Positions 54,508 to 63,156 of a stretch of DNA of 64,000 nucleotides are shown here, piece by piece. Position numbers and translations under genes: made by a program. Each line of letters starts with the position of its first letter. Positions within the stretch are counted from its first letter, which is position 1. Source of the DNA: Cellulomonas persica (GTDB taxonomy: Bacteria; Actinomycetota; Actinomycetes; Actinomycetales; Cellulomonadaceae); NCBI RefSeq assembly GCF_007989825.1, contig NZ_BJUA01000003.1, forward strand, positions 214,113-278,112, in the 5' to 3' direction. The notes below the pieces were generated by a model. That model did no database searches. It had not been told where the DNA came from and saw only the letters and a program-made list of their open reading frames with translations.

Positions 54508-54513
54508 TAGCGT
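54508..54513 (+). promoter_or_regulatory. -10 element for leaderless thiL
   Basis: TAGCGT ends 6 nt before GTG 54520; no ribosome site intervenes. Confidence 0.5.
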
Positions 54514-54519
54514 GACGTC

Positions 54520-55569
54520 GTGCGCGTCGCCGACCTGACCGAGGAGCAGCTGCTCGCCCTGATCGTCCCCGAGCTGCCGCGAGGCGCCGCGACGCAGGTC
54601 GGCCCGGGCGACGACGCCGCGGTGGTCGCCGCGCCCGACGGACGCTTCGTCGTGACGACCGACGTCCTCGTCGAGGACCGGCACTTCCGGCGCGTGTGGT
54701 CGTCCGGCGAGGACGTGGGCCGCCGAGCGGCCGTGCAGAACCTCGCCGACGTCGCCGCGATGGGTGCCGTGCCGACGAGCCTCGTCGTGACGCTCGCGGT
54801 GCCGGCCGAGCTCGACGTGGCGTGGGTGGTGGGCCTCGCGCGCGGGCTCGCCGCGGTGTGCGCGCCGCTCGGCGTGGGCGTGGTCGGCGGGGACCTGTCC
54901 GGCAGCCCGCTCGTCGTGGTGAGCGTCGCGGCACACGGTGACCTGCAGGGTCGCGCCCCGGTGCTGCGCTCGGGCGCGCGCGCAGGTGATGTGGTCGCGC
55001 ACGCCGGCACCCTGGGACGGTCCGCGGCGGGTCTCGCGCTGCTCGACCTCGACGGCGGCCTCGGCGGTCCTGTCACCGAGAGCCTCAGCGGCGGTGTCCA
55101 GGGTGGCGTCGGGCAGGGTGGCGTCGGGCGGGCGGGCTCGGACGACGAGGCCCACGTCCGGCTCGTCGGGACGTTCCTGCGTCCGTCGGCTCCGCTGGAC
55201 GCGGGGCCGGACGCCGCGCGTGCGGGTGCCACCGCGATGCTCGACGTGTCCGACGGGCTGCTGCGCGACGCCGGACGGCTCGCGCGCGCGAGCGGCGTGC
55301 GGCTCGACCTGCACGCCGACGCGCTGGCCGCGGACGTCGCCGACCTGGCCGAGGCCGCGGCGGTGACCGGCGGCGACCCCTGGGCATGGGTGCTCGGCGG
55401 GGGAGAGGACCACGGGCTGCTCGCGACGTTCCCCGCGGACGCGCCGCTGCCTGCGCCCTTCCGGCCCGTCGGGCGCGTCGCCGCACGCGAGGGCGACGAG
55501 CCGGACGTCACGCTCGACGGCGCCGCCCCGACGACCGCGCCCGGTTGGGACCACTTCGCCGGTCGGTAG
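54520..55569 (+). CDS. thiL: thiamine-phosphate kinase
   Basis: The protein has 349 residues, longer than the usual ~320. VGPGDDAAVV and TTDVLVEDRHFRR bind Mg-ATP; QNLADVAAMGA and LDVSDGLLRDAGRLAR follow. A Gly/Val-rich insert of about 20 residues near residue 190, made by a 15-bp tandem duplication, explains the extra length. It phosphorylates thiamine-P to thiamine diphosphate. It is divergent from the DUF3515 gene. Confidence 0.92.
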   Translation: MRVADLTEEQLLALIVPELPRGAATQVGPGDDAAVVAAPDGRFVVTTDVLVEDRHFRRVWSSGEDVGRRAAVQNLADVAAMGAVPTSLVVTLAVPAELDVAWVVGLARGLAAVCAPLGVGVVGGDLSGSPLVVVSVAAHGDLQGRAPVLRSGARAGDVVAHAGTLGRSAAGLALLDLDGGLGGPVTESLSGGVQGGVGQGGVGRAGSDDEAHVRLVGTFLRPSAPLDAGPDAARAGATAMLDVSDGLLRDAGRLARASGVRLDLHADALAADVADLAEAAAVTGGDPWAWVLGGGEDHGLLATFPADAPLPAPFRPVGRVAAREGDEPDVTLDGAAPTTAPGWDHFAGR

Positions 55570-55584
55570 GCCTCGGGTCATGGG

Positions 55585-55607
55585 ACCGGCGTCCATAGGC
55601 CGCCGGT
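55585..55607. terminator. weak hairpin between convergent thiL and GNAT genes
   Basis: A 7-bp perfect stem (55585-55591 with 55601-55607) with 9-nt loop lies in the 52-bp gap. Confidence 0.4.
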
Positions 55608-55621
55608 GCCGGGGGCTCGCG

Positions 55622-56146
55622 TCAGCCGCGCCGGTAGCGGACCTCGAGCAGCTCCTCGCCACCCAGGTCCTCGTAACGCTCGACGCCGTCGGGCTGGAAG
55701 CCGTGCCGGCGGTAGAAGTGCCGCGCGCGCTCGTTCGCGGCGAGCACCCACAGGCTCATCGGCGTGTGCTCACCCGACTCGCTGATGACCGTGCGCATGA
55801 GCTCGCGCGCGACGCCGTGCCCCCATGTCGAGGGCTCGAGGTAGATCGAGTACACCTCGATCTCGCCGCGCCGCGCGTCCTCGTCGCGGCTGGGGCCGAC
55901 GGACGCGAAGCCGAGCAGGCGCGCGCCGTCCTGAGCGATCCAGGTGCGCACGCCGTCGGCGGGGCCCTGCTCGAGGTGCTGGGCCCAGCGCACGGCGCGC
56001 TCCTGCGGGTCGAGCGAGGCCAGGTAACGCTGCGAGATGATCCCGGCGTACGCCTCCTGCCACGAGCGCACGTGCACCGCGGCGATCGCGTCGGCGTCGA
56101 CGGGACCCGCGGGGCGGATGGTCAGCTCCTCGATCTGCTCGGCCAT
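55622..56146 (-). CDS. GNAT-family N-acetyltransferase
   Basis: The protein has 174 residues. The GNAT core has IYLEPSTWGHGVARELM, a variant of the Q/RxxGxG/A acetyl-CoA loop, and LWVLAANERARHFYRRHGF near residue 135. The substrate is unknown. ATG 56146 follows AGGGTGA; the longer in-frame start near 56203 would run through the rpmB terminator hairpin and is rejected. Confidence 0.87.
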   Translation of the reverse strand: MAEQIEELTIRPAGPVDADAIAAVHVRSWQEAYAGIISQRYLASLDPQERAVRWAQHLEQGPADGVRTWIAQDGARLLGFASVGPSRDEDARRGEIEVYSIYLEPSTWGHGVARELMRTVISESGEHTPMSLWVLAANERARHFYRRHGFQPDGVERYEDLGGEELLEVRYRRG

Positions 56147-56174
56147 GGAGTCACCCTGCCACATGGGCACCACG

Positions 56175-56214
56175 ACGCAAGGCCCGTGAGGACAAATCCT
56201 CACGGGCCTTGCGT
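56175..56214. terminator. very strong terminator hairpin downstream of rpmB
   Basis: An 18-bp perfect stem (56175-56192 with 56197-56214) closes the tetraloop CAAA, 28 nt after the rpmB stop on the minus strand. It insulates the GNAT gene. Confidence 0.9.
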
Positions 56215-56242
56215 GGACGTGCGTGGTGGTGCGAGCGCGAGC

Positions 56243-56434
56243 TCAGACGGCGCGCTGGACCTTGCCCGCCTTGAGGCACGAGGTGCACACGTTCAGACGC
56301 TTGGGGGTACCCGCGACGACCGCGCGGACGCGCTGGATGTTCGGGTTCCAGCGACGCTTCGTGCGGACGTGCGAGTGCGAGACGCTGTGCCCGAAGCTCG
56401 GGCGCTTGGCGCAGACGTCGCAGGTGGCGGCCAC
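56243..56434 (-). CDS. rpmB: 50S ribosomal protein L28
   Basis: The protein has 63 residues. CDVC near the N-terminus and CTSC at residues 50-53 make it the zinc-binding (C+) form. SVSHSHVRTKRRWNPNIQRVRA is the L28 core, here written in part. GTG 56434 follows AGGAG. It is a single gene with its own leader. Confidence 0.95.
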   Translation of the reverse strand: MAATCDVCAKRPSFGHSVSHSHVRTKRRWNPNIQRVRAVVAGTPKRLNVCTSCLKAGKVQRAV

Positions 56435-56468
56435 GGTGTTCTCCTGTTGCTCTGGTCGAACATGAACA

Positions 56469-56485
56469 GCCGCGGGATCCGCGGC
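56469..56485. repeat. inverted repeat in the rpmB leader
   Basis: GCCGCGG (56469-56475) pairs with CCGCGGC (56479-56485) across GAT, 35-51 nt before the rpmB start. It could be an mRNA hairpin or operator. Confidence 0.5.
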
Positions 56486-56568
56486 GAAGTCTGGTGGACG
56501 GACCTGAGCCCCATGGGGGCGTGCATGCGGTCCATCCCGGGCGCCCGAACCCGTCGGGCAACCGGTCA

Positions 56569-56574
56569 AGACTA
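56569..56574 (-). promoter_or_regulatory. candidate -10 of rpmB
   Basis: Minus-strand TAGTCT, a good TANNNT hexamer, lies about 135 nt before the rpmB start; a TTTGGG at 56594-56599 is a weak -35 with 19-bp spacing. The remaining gap to 56745 shows no gene. Confidence 0.35.
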
Positions 56575-56745
56575 GCCCATCGCGAGCAGGCGCCCCAAAT
56601 GTGGGCGGTGTGCGGCAGGGTGAGATGCGCCGCAGTCCTGCCGCACGGCTCACCGGGCGGTCGTGCGGCGTCGTGGGTCGCCCTCGTCCGGCAGGCTGTG
56701 CGGCAGGACCTGACGGAGACGTGACCGGGGGACGGGGAGGTGCGC

Positions 56746-58302
56746 GTGACGCTGGAGGTCGCACAGGCGATCGCCTGGGTCGACGGTGCGCGCGCGGGTC
56801 TCGCGCAGGCGCGCGGCCGGATCGACGCGGTCAACGTCTTCCCCGTGGCGGACGGGGACACGGGCACCAACGCCTGGCTCACGCTCGAGGGCGGGGCGCG
56901 CGCGGTCGACGAGGTGCGCGTGCGCGCCGACCAGACGGGTGGGCCCGACGCGGCCGACGTGCTGTCCGCGTTCGCGCGCGGCGCGATGCTGGCCGCGCGC
57001 GGCAACTCGGGCGTGATCCTCAGCCAGTGGCTCGCGGGGTTCGCGCGCCGTGTCACGGGCGCGGGGCCCGACGAGCGGGCCGGCGTCGTGCTGGCCGACG
57101 CCCTGCGTGCGGCCGCGCGGGCGGCCCGGCAGGCGCTGGCCGACCCGCAGGAGGGCACGGTCCTCACGCTCGCCGACGAGGTGGCGGACGCCGCGGTGCT
57201 CGGTGCGGACGCGGGCGCCCCGACGGCGACCGTGCTGGCGCAGTCGGCGACGGCCGGGCACCAGGCGCTCGCGCGGATCAGCGCGACGCATCCCGTGCTG
57301 CGGCGGGCGCACGTCCCGGACGCGGGCGCGTGCGCCCTCCTCGTCGTCGTGGACGCGCTCGTCGCCGGGGTCGCGGGTGACGCAGCGCCGGGCCCCGTGG
57401 CGTGGCTCCCCGAGCGCGGTTCCGGACACGACGAACCCGCACCCCAGGAGTGCGGAGCGGGGCACGCGGCCCAGGGCGGTGCGTTCGAGGTCATGCTCGT
57501 CGTGCGCGACGACGGCCCGCGCGACCTGGCCGAAGCGCTGCGCCGCGCGCTCGGACAGGTCGGGGACTCGGTCGCGGTCGTCGGTGCGGACGGGTGGTGG
57601 CACGCGCACGTGCACACCGACGAGCCGGCCGCCGCGATCGAGGCGTGCGCGCTCGGCCGGCGTGAGCAGGTCGTCGTGCGCCGTCTCGACGTGGTCGAGC
57701 TCGGGGTCGACGCCGGGCCGGGGGCCGGGTGGGGGCTCGTCGTGGTGACCGCCTCACCCGGTCTGGCGTCCTGGTACGCGACCGCCGGCGCCGTGGTGGT
57801 CGTGCGCTGCCCGGAGGAGCCGGTGACGGCGGCGCACGTGCGCCGCGCGGTCGAGGACACGGGGCGCCGCGACGTGCTGGTCCTGCCGGGAGGCGCCGTC
57901 ACGGGGGCCGAGCTCGAGGCGCTGCTGGAGCTCGACGGCGTCGAGCTGCTGGGGGCCGACGACGAGGCGCGCGCGGCGGTCGCGACGCTCGCGTTCGTGA
58001 CGGGCGACGGGTCGGCGCAGGTGCACGCGGCGGCGCTCGCGACGGGCCGCGTGCGTGTCGCGGCGCTCGAACCCGCGACCGCACGCGCGTCGCTCGCCGA
58101 GGCGGTGGCGCACCTCGTCGGGGCCGCGCCCGCCGACGAGCACGCGGCGCCGTCCCGCCCGGAGAGCCTGACGGTGGTCGTGCCCGGACCGCTCGAGGAC
58201 GACCTGGCCGCACGCGTCGAGGCGGCCGCGGCCGCGCACGGCCTGGAGCCGACGATCCTGAGCGATGCGACGGCCCCGGCCGTGCTCGTCGCGGTGGACT
58301 GA
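56746..58302 (+). CDS. DhaL/DAK2-domain protein (FakA-like)
   Basis: The protein has 518 residues. The DhaL domain (about 1-195) has Asp36-Gly-Asp38 in PVADGDTGTN and AARGNSGVILSQ, the Mg-ATP sites. The C-terminal half is the FakA-type second and third domain, with WWHAHVHTDEP near residue 285. FakA phosphorylates fatty acids bound to FakB; no fakB is in the window. GTG 56746 is preferred to GTG 56740 because GGGGAGG at 56734-56740 then has proper spacing. The recG gene follows 15 nt later. Confidence 0.88.
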   Translation: MTLEVAQAIAWVDGARAGLAQARGRIDAVNVFPVADGDTGTNAWLTLEGGARAVDEVRVRADQTGGPDAADVLSAFARGAMLAARGNSGVILSQWLAGFARRVTGAGPDERAGVVLADALRAAARAARQALADPQEGTVLTLADEVADAAVLGADAGAPTATVLAQSATAGHQALARISATHPVLRRAHVPDAGACALLVVVDALVAGVAGDAAPGPVAWLPERGSGHDEPAPQECGAGHAAQGGAFEVMLVVRDDGPRDLAEALRRALGQVGDSVAVVGADGWWHAHVHTDEPAAAIEACALGRREQVVVRRLDVVELGVDAGPGAGWGLVVVTASPGLASWYATAGAVVVVRCPEEPVTAAHVRRAVEDTGRRDVLVLPGGAVTGAELEALLELDGVELLGADDEARAAVATLAFVTGDGSAQVHAAALATGRVRVAALEPATARASLAEAVAHLVGAAPADEHAAPSRPESLTVVVPGPLEDDLAARVEAAAAAHGLEPTILSDATAPAVLVAVD

Positions 58303-58317
58303 GAGGAGGACGCGCAG

Positions 58318-60549
58318 GTGTACGCGGACGGGGTCGTGCGCTCGGACGGCTTGGACCGGCCCATCGGGAAGGTCGCGCCCCGCATGGGGCCCAAGTTCGA
58401 GGCGCTCGGCGTGCGGACGGCCGGCGACCTGCTGCGCTACTACCCGCGTCGCTACGCGGACCCGAGCCGGCTGACGGACATCGCCGGCCTGGAGATCGAC
58501 GAGAAGGCCTCCGTGGTGGCCGAGGTGCGGTCGGCGTCGGGCGTGCTGCGCTCGCGCTCGTCGGGCAAGCTGCGTGTCGAGGCGCAGGTCACCGACGGTC
58601 GAGCGGTGCTGCACCTCGCGTTCTTCGCGCAGCGCGAGGGCATGGCCAAGAAGTTCGAGCGCGACCTGCGGCCCGGGCGCCGGGGCCTGTTCACGGGCAA
58701 GGTCGGGTGGTTCAACGGCCGCGCGCAGCTTGCCAACCCGGCGGTGGTGTGGTTCGACGGCGAGGACGAGCACGGCGTGATCGAGCACGCCGAGCGGCCG
58801 CTGCCCGTCTACCCGGCGAGCGCCCAGCTCGACAGCGAGAAGATCGCGGCGACCGTGCAGGTCGTGCTCGGCCCGCTGCGCGAGGGCGATGTCCCCGACC
58901 CGGTGCCGCCGCAGGTCCGCGAGGCCCGCGAGCTCGGCGAGCTGCTCCCGGCCCTGCGGCGGCTGCACCGTCCCGAGACCGAGCAGGACTGGGTGCACGC
59001 GCAGCGCCGGCAGCGTTACGAGGAGGCGTTCGTCCTGCAGGCCGAGCTCGCGCGGCGGCGCGCGCGGGCGGCCGCCGAGCCCGCGGTCGCGCGGCCGCGG
59101 CAGGCCGGCGGCCTGCTCGACGCGTTCGACGAGCGCCTGCCGTTCGAGCTCACCGCGGGTCAGCGGGAGGTGGGCGAGCAGATCGCCCGCGAGATCGCCC
59201 GTCCCGTGCCCATGCAGCGGCTGCTGCAGGGCGAGGTGGGCTCCGGCAAGACGGTCGTCGCGCTGCGCGCGATGCTGCAGGTCGTCGACGCCGGAGGGCA
59301 GGCGGCGCTGCTCGCACCCACCGAGGTGCTCGCCGCGCAGCACGCGCGCTCGCTGCGCACGCTGCTCGGCGACCTGGCCGAGGGCGGCATGCTCGGCGGC
59401 GCGGAGCAGGGCACGCGCGTCGCGCTGCTCACCGGCGCGGTCACCGGGGCCGCCCGGCGTCAGGCGCTGCTGGACGCCGCGTCGGGCGCCGCGGGCATCG
59501 TCGTCGGGACGCACGCCCTGCTCGAGAAGACCGTGCAGTTCGCCGAGCTCGGGCTCGTGGTGGTCGACGAGCAGCACCGGTTCGGCGTCGAGCAGCGCGA
59601 CGCGCTGCGGGCCAAGGCCGCCGCCCAGCCGCACCTGCTGGCGATGACCGCGACACCGATCCCGCGCACGGTCGCGATGACGGTGTTCGGCGACCTCGAG
59701 ACGTCGGTGCTCAGCGAGCTGCCCGCGGGTCGGTCGCCCATCACGTCGTTCGTCGTCCCGGCGGACCGTCCGGCCTGGCTCGCGCGCACGTGGAGCCGCG
59801 TCCGGGAGGAGGTCGACGCCGGCGGCCGCGCGTACGTCGTGTGCCCGCGGATCTCGGGCGACGACGCCGACGGTGCCGACCTCGTGGCCGACGAGCCCGC
59901 GACGCTCGGCGAGGCCGGTTCCGCCCCAAGGCGACCCCCTCGGGCGGTCCTCGACGTGGTCGAGGAGCTGCGCGCGCTGCCGGAGCTCGCGGGCCTCGAG
60001 ATCGGCGTGCTGCACGGGCGGCTGCCCGCCGAGGAGAAGGACCGCGCGCTCGCGCAGTTCGCGTCCGGCGCCGCGCCCGTCCTCGTCTCGACGACCGTCG
60101 TCGAGGTCGGGGTGGACGTGCCCGAGGCGACCGCGATGGTCATCCTCGACGCCGACCTGTTCGGCGTCTCGCAGCTGCACCAGCTGCGCGGCCGGGTCGG
60201 CCGCGGCACGGCGCCCGGCGTGTGCCTGCTCGTCTCGGGCGCGCGTGAGGGCAGCCCCGGGTACCAGAGGCTCACGACCGTCGCCGAGACGCTCGACGGG
60301 TTCGCGCTCGCGGCGTTCGACCTCGAGCAGCGCCGTGAGGGCGACGTGCTGGGTGCGTCCCAGTCGGGCGCGGCCTCGTCGCTGCGGCTGCTGCGCGTCG
60401 CGCGTGACGGCGACCTCATCGAGCAGGCGCGGGCCGACGCACGCGCGGTCGTCGAGCAGGACCCCGAGCTCGAGTCGTACCCGGCGCTGCGGGCCGCGAT
60501 CGACGCGCTGCTCGCGGGCGAGCGTGAGGAGTTCATCGACCGTGCCTGA
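58318..60549 (+). CDS. recG: ATP-dependent DNA helicase RecG
   Basis: The protein has 743 residues. The wedge/OB domain covers about 60-160. Helicase motifs: I GEVGSGKT with Lys311, II DEQH at 417-420 in VVDEQHRFGVEQRD, III TATPIPRT, and VI near HQLRGRVGRG. It remodels stalled forks and Holliday junctions. A short acidic insertion after VCPRISGDDADGADL is variable in the family. GTG 58318 follows GAGAGGAGGA. Confidence 0.95.
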   Translation: MYADGVVRSDGLDRPIGKVAPRMGPKFEALGVRTAGDLLRYYPRRYADPSRLTDIAGLEIDEKASVVAEVRSASGVLRSRSSGKLRVEAQVTDGRAVLHLAFFAQREGMAKKFERDLRPGRRGLFTGKVGWFNGRAQLANPAVVWFDGEDEHGVIEHAERPLPVYPASAQLDSEKIAATVQVVLGPLREGDVPDPVPPQVREARELGELLPALRRLHRPETEQDWVHAQRRQRYEEAFVLQAELARRRARAAAEPAVARPRQAGGLLDAFDERLPFELTAGQREVGEQIAREIARPVPMQRLLQGEVGSGKTVVALRAMLQVVDAGGQAALLAPTEVLAAQHARSLRTLLGDLAEGGMLGGAEQGTRVALLTGAVTGAARRQALLDAASGAAGIVVGTHALLEKTVQFAELGLVVVDEQHRFGVEQRDALRAKAAAQPHLLAMTATPIPRTVAMTVFGDLETSVLSELPAGRSPITSFVVPADRPAWLARTWSRVREEVDAGGRAYVVCPRISGDDADGADLVADEPATLGEAGSAPRRPPRAVLDVVEELRALPELAGLEIGVLHGRLPAEEKDRALAQFASGAAPVLVSTTVVEVGVDVPEATAMVILDADLFGVSQLHQLRGRVGRGTAPGVCLLVSGAREGSPGYQRLTTVAETLDGFALAAFDLEQRREGDVLGASQSGAASSLRLLRVARDGDLIEQARADARAVVEQDPELESYPALRAAIDALLAGEREEFIDRA

Positions 60550-60699
60550 CGAGACCGCCGCGCGCGCCCGTCGCGAGGTGACGTCCCGGCGGGTCGTGGG
60601 CCAGGCTGTGCGCACACCGCGCGTCGCTCGGCGCGCGGGCCAGGGCGTCCAGGCGCGCGCCGACCGGTGCGTGGCCGCCGGTCGGGAGGGGAGGACGGT

Positions 60700-61308
60700 G
60701 TGACGAGGATCGTCGCGGGCAGCGTCGGCGGACGCGTGCTGCAGGTCCCGCGCGCCGGCACGCGTCCGACGAGCGAACGCGTGCGCGAGGCGCTCTTCTC
60801 GCGGCTCGAGCACCTCGACGTCGTCGCCGGTGCGCGGGTCCTGGACCTGTACGCGGGCTCGGGGGCGCTCGGGCTCGAGGCGGTGAGCCGCGGCGCCGCC
60901 GCGGTCACCCTCGTCGAGACGGCACGGCAGGCCGCCGACGTGTGCCGACGCAACGTCGCGACGCTCGGCGTGGGGGACCGGGTCGTCGTCGCCGCCGAGC
61001 GGGCCGAGCGCTTCGTCGAGCGACCGCCGCTGGCGCCGTGGGACCTCGTGCTGATCGACCCGCCCTACGACCTGTCCGAGGCCGACCTCGGGACCGTGCT
61101 GCGCGGGCTCGTCGGGACGCTGACCGAGGGGGCGGTCGTCGTCGTCGAACGCTCCGGTCGTGCGCCGGAGCCCGACTGGCCCGCCGGCCTGAGCCGCTTC
61201 GACGCGCGGTCCTACGGCGAGACCGCCGTGTGGTTCTCCGAGCCGGACGAGCCCACGGACGCCGACGCGCAGGGCGCCGGCGACCACGAGGAGGGGGTGC
61301 ACGGATGA
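60700..61308 (+). CDS. rsmD: 16S rRNA (guanine966-N2)-methyltransferase
   Basis: The protein has 202 residues. RIVAGSVGGRVLQVPRAGTRPTSERVRE in pieces, LDLYAGSGALGLEAVSRGA (SAM motif) and the catalytic LIDPPYDLSE near residue 120 identify RsmD. GTG 60700 follows GGAGGGGAGGA. The acidic tail is variable. The next gene overlaps by 4 bases; coaD follows, the common order. Confidence 0.92.
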   Translation: MTRIVAGSVGGRVLQVPRAGTRPTSERVREALFSRLEHLDVVAGARVLDLYAGSGALGLEAVSRGAAAVTLVETARQAADVCRRNVATLGVGDRVVVAAERAERFVERPPLAPWDLVLIDPPYDLSEADLGTVLRGLVGTLTEGAVVVVERSGRAPEPDWPAGLSRFDARSYGETAVWFSEPDEPTDADAQGAGDHEEGVHG

Positions 61309-61934
61309 CGCAGGTGCGCACGGTGCGCGAGGCGCGCGCGGACGACGTCCCGGCCATCCGGACCGTCCTGGCCCACGCGTTCCACGACGACGCGCTGGTC
61401 CGGTGGGTGCTGCCCGACGAGGCGACGCGGGACGACGTCGTCGCGGCCTGGTTCGGGGCTCTCATCGACCGCTACGTCGCGGTCGGGAAGGTCGAGGTGG
61501 TCGAGGTCGACGGCAGCGTGGCGGCCGTGGCCGCGTGGCGCCCGCCGCAGATCCCGGAAGGTCACCCCGTGCTGGAGTCCCTGCCGTCCGTGCCGGGGGT
61601 CGTCACGGCGGTCGTCGGTCCCGAGCGGGCCGCGCACGTGTTCGCCACGCTCGGCCGCACGGCCGGCCTCGCGCCCGCCGAGACGGCGACCTACCTGCAC
61701 CTGCTGGCCGTCCGCCCCGATCAGCAGGGTCGCGGGTTGGGCTCGTTGCTGGTCAACCGCGGGCTCGCGGCGGCCGACGAGCGTGGCCTGACCGCCTGGC
61801 TGTGCACGGCCGAGCAGCGCAACGTCGTGCTCTACGAGCGCCTCGGGTTCGTCGGCGTGGGCGACGTGCCGCTCGACGACGCGGCGACGCTGCGCGCGAT
61901 GCACCGGGCGCCGCAGGCCGCTGGCCTACGCTGA
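61305..61934 (+). CDS. GNAT-family N-acetyltransferase
   Basis: The protein has 209 residues. The acetyl-CoA motif LAVRPDQQGRGLGSLLVNRGL is near residue 138, here given in part, and NVVLYERLGFVGVG is the C-terminal GNAT signature. It resembles the group with FHDDALVRWVLPDE near the N-terminus, whose substrates are unknown. ATG 61305 overlaps the rsmD stop. The coaD -10 lies at its 3' end. Confidence 0.88.
   Translation: MTQVRTVREARADDVPAIRTVLAHAFHDDALVRWVLPDEATRDDVVAAWFGALIDRYVAVGKVEVVEVDGSVAAVAAWRPPQIPEGHPVLESLPSVPGVVTAVVGPERAAHVFATLGRTAGLAPAETATYLHLLAVRPDQQGRGLGSLLVNRGLAAADERGLTAWLCTAEQRNVVLYERLGFVGVGDVPLDDAATLRAMHRAPQAAGLR
61927..61932 (+). promoter_or_regulatory. -10 element for leaderless coaD
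   Basis: TACGCT, inside the end of the GNAT gene, ends 7 nt before GTG 61940. Confidence 0.4.
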
Positions 61935-61939
61935 CGCAC

Positions 61940-62422
61940 GTGAGCCTCGCCGTCTGCCCCGGGTCGTTCGACCCCCTGACCCTCGGCCACGTGGACGTCG
62001 TGCGCCGCGCGCGCTCGATGTTCGACGAGGTCGTCGTGGGGGTCGCGCGGAACTCCGCGAAGTCGCCGCTGCTGGCCGTCGACGAGCGTGTCGCGCTGGC
62101 CCGCGCGGCGTTCGCGTCGGACGCGGGCGTGCGGGTCGAGGTGGTGCCCGGCCTGCTGGCGGACTTCGTGCGCGAGGTCGGTGCGTCCGCGGTGGTCAAG
62201 GGGCTGCGCGGCGGGGCCGACTTCGACGGCGAGCTGCCGATGGCGCTCATGAACCGCCACCTCACGGGTGTCGAGACGGTCTTCGTCGTCGGCGACCCCG
62301 GGCTGGCGCACATCGCGTCGTCGCTGGTCAAGGACGTGGCGCGGTACGGCGGGCCGGTCGACGACCTGGTCCCGCCGGGGGTCGCGGACGCCGTGCGGGC
62401 GGCGTGGGCGCAGCGCGCGTGA
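61940..62422 (+). CDS. coaD: phosphopantetheine adenylyltransferase
   Basis: The protein has 160 residues, the normal size. PGSFDPLTLGHVDVVRRA has the nucleotidyltransferase T/HxGH site as TLGH; GLRGGADFDGELPMALMNR and SSLVKDVARYGG (the ISSS/KE-like motif) follow. It transfers AMP to 4'-phosphopantetheine in coenzyme A synthesis. Confidence 0.95.
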   Translation: MSLAVCPGSFDPLTLGHVDVVRRARSMFDEVVVGVARNSAKSPLLAVDERVALARAAFASDAGVRVEVVPGLLADFVREVGASAVVKGLRGGADFDGELPMALMNRHLTGVETVFVVGDPGLAHIASSLVKDVARYGGPVDDLVPPGVADAVRAAWAQRA

Positions 62423-62507
62423 GGCGCAGCCCGGGCCGGCGGGTGCGAGGCTGGACCGTGCACCCCCGCGCCGTGGACGGTCGAGCGGGAGCAGACAGGA
62501 GGACGTC

Positions 62508-63002
62508 GTGAGCGAGGCGGAAGAGCGGACCGAGGGCCTGACGGGCGTGCTCGACGCGATCGAGGAGGCCGTGGTCGCGGCACGCAACATGCCGATGTCC
62601 TCGTCGGTGCTCGTGAGCCGTGCCGAGCTGCTCGACCTCGTCGCGCAGGCGCGCGACGTCCTGCCGGACCAGCTGACGCGTGCGGACCAGGTGCTCGCCG
62701 ACGCGGACGCGGCGCGCGAGGCCGCGCAGCACGACGCCGACCTGATCCTCGAGCGCGCGCGTGCGCAGGCCGCCGAGCTGGTCTCGCGCGAGGCGGTCGT
62801 GACGGCGGCGCAGGAGCAGGCCGCCGAGATCGTCGCGCAGGCGCAACGCACCGCTGACGAGCTGCGGCGCGACGCGGACGACTACTGCGACCGGCGTCTC
62901 GCCGACTTCGAGATCGACCTCGGCAAGGTGCTCGCGCAGGTGCAGGCAGGGCGCGCGAAGCTCGCGGGCCGGCTCGGCTCCGACACGCGGGCCGACACCT
63001 AG
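62508..63002 (+). CDS. DivIVA-like coiled-coil protein (possible SepIVA counterpart)
   Basis: The protein has 164 residues and starts at GTG 62508 after AGGAGGAC. After residue 35 (SSVLVSRAELLDLVAQARDVLP in part) it is almost entirely charged helix with heptads, with Ala/Glu/Gln/Arg rich segments up to about residue 150, no membrane segment. Its position between coaD and DUF177-rpmF is that of the mycobacterial DivIVA-like septation factor SepIVA (Rv2927c), which is longer. A cell-pole or septum role is inferred. F-ATPase b-subunit similarity is only coiled-coil resemblance. Confidence 0.72.
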   Translation: MSEAEERTEGLTGVLDAIEEAVVAARNMPMSSSVLVSRAELLDLVAQARDVLPDQLTRADQVLADADAAREAAQHDADLILERARAQAAELVSREAVVTAAQEQAAEIVAQAQRTADELRRDADDYCDRRLADFEIDLGKVLAQVQAGRAKLAGRLGSDTRADT

Positions 63003-63047
63003 GCGTCCGCACACGCCCGGCACGCGCCGGCGCGTGGTCGCGGTCAC

Positions 63048-63079
63048 GTCGGTGCGATTTGGGAGGCCCTCGCACCGAC
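63048..63079. promoter_or_regulatory. 10-bp inverted repeat upstream of DUF177-rpmF
   Basis: GTCGGTGCGA (63048-63057) and TCGCACCGAC (63070-63079) are perfect complements across 12 bp. It flanks the putative -35 of the next gene, so may be an operator; it could also terminate the preceding gene. Confidence 0.55.
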
Positions 63080-63088
63080 CTGTAGAGT
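63059..63088 (+). promoter_or_regulatory. candidate promoter of DUF177-rpmF
   Basis: TTGGGA (63059-63064), an 18-bp spacer and TAGAGT (63083-63088) precede GTG 63157 by 68 nt. The inverted repeat encloses the -35. Confidence 0.45.
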
Positions 63089-63156
63089 CGTACGCTGGTC
63101 CTGCCGGTCGGCGGGCCGAGATCGCAGAAGCAAGCACCACGAACGAGGGGACGGCC

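Noticed and set aside
60542..60703. 53-codon frame between recG and rsmD
   Set aside because: No ribosome site of its own, no motif, Arg-rich as random GC frames are. It overlaps the recG end and rsmD start.
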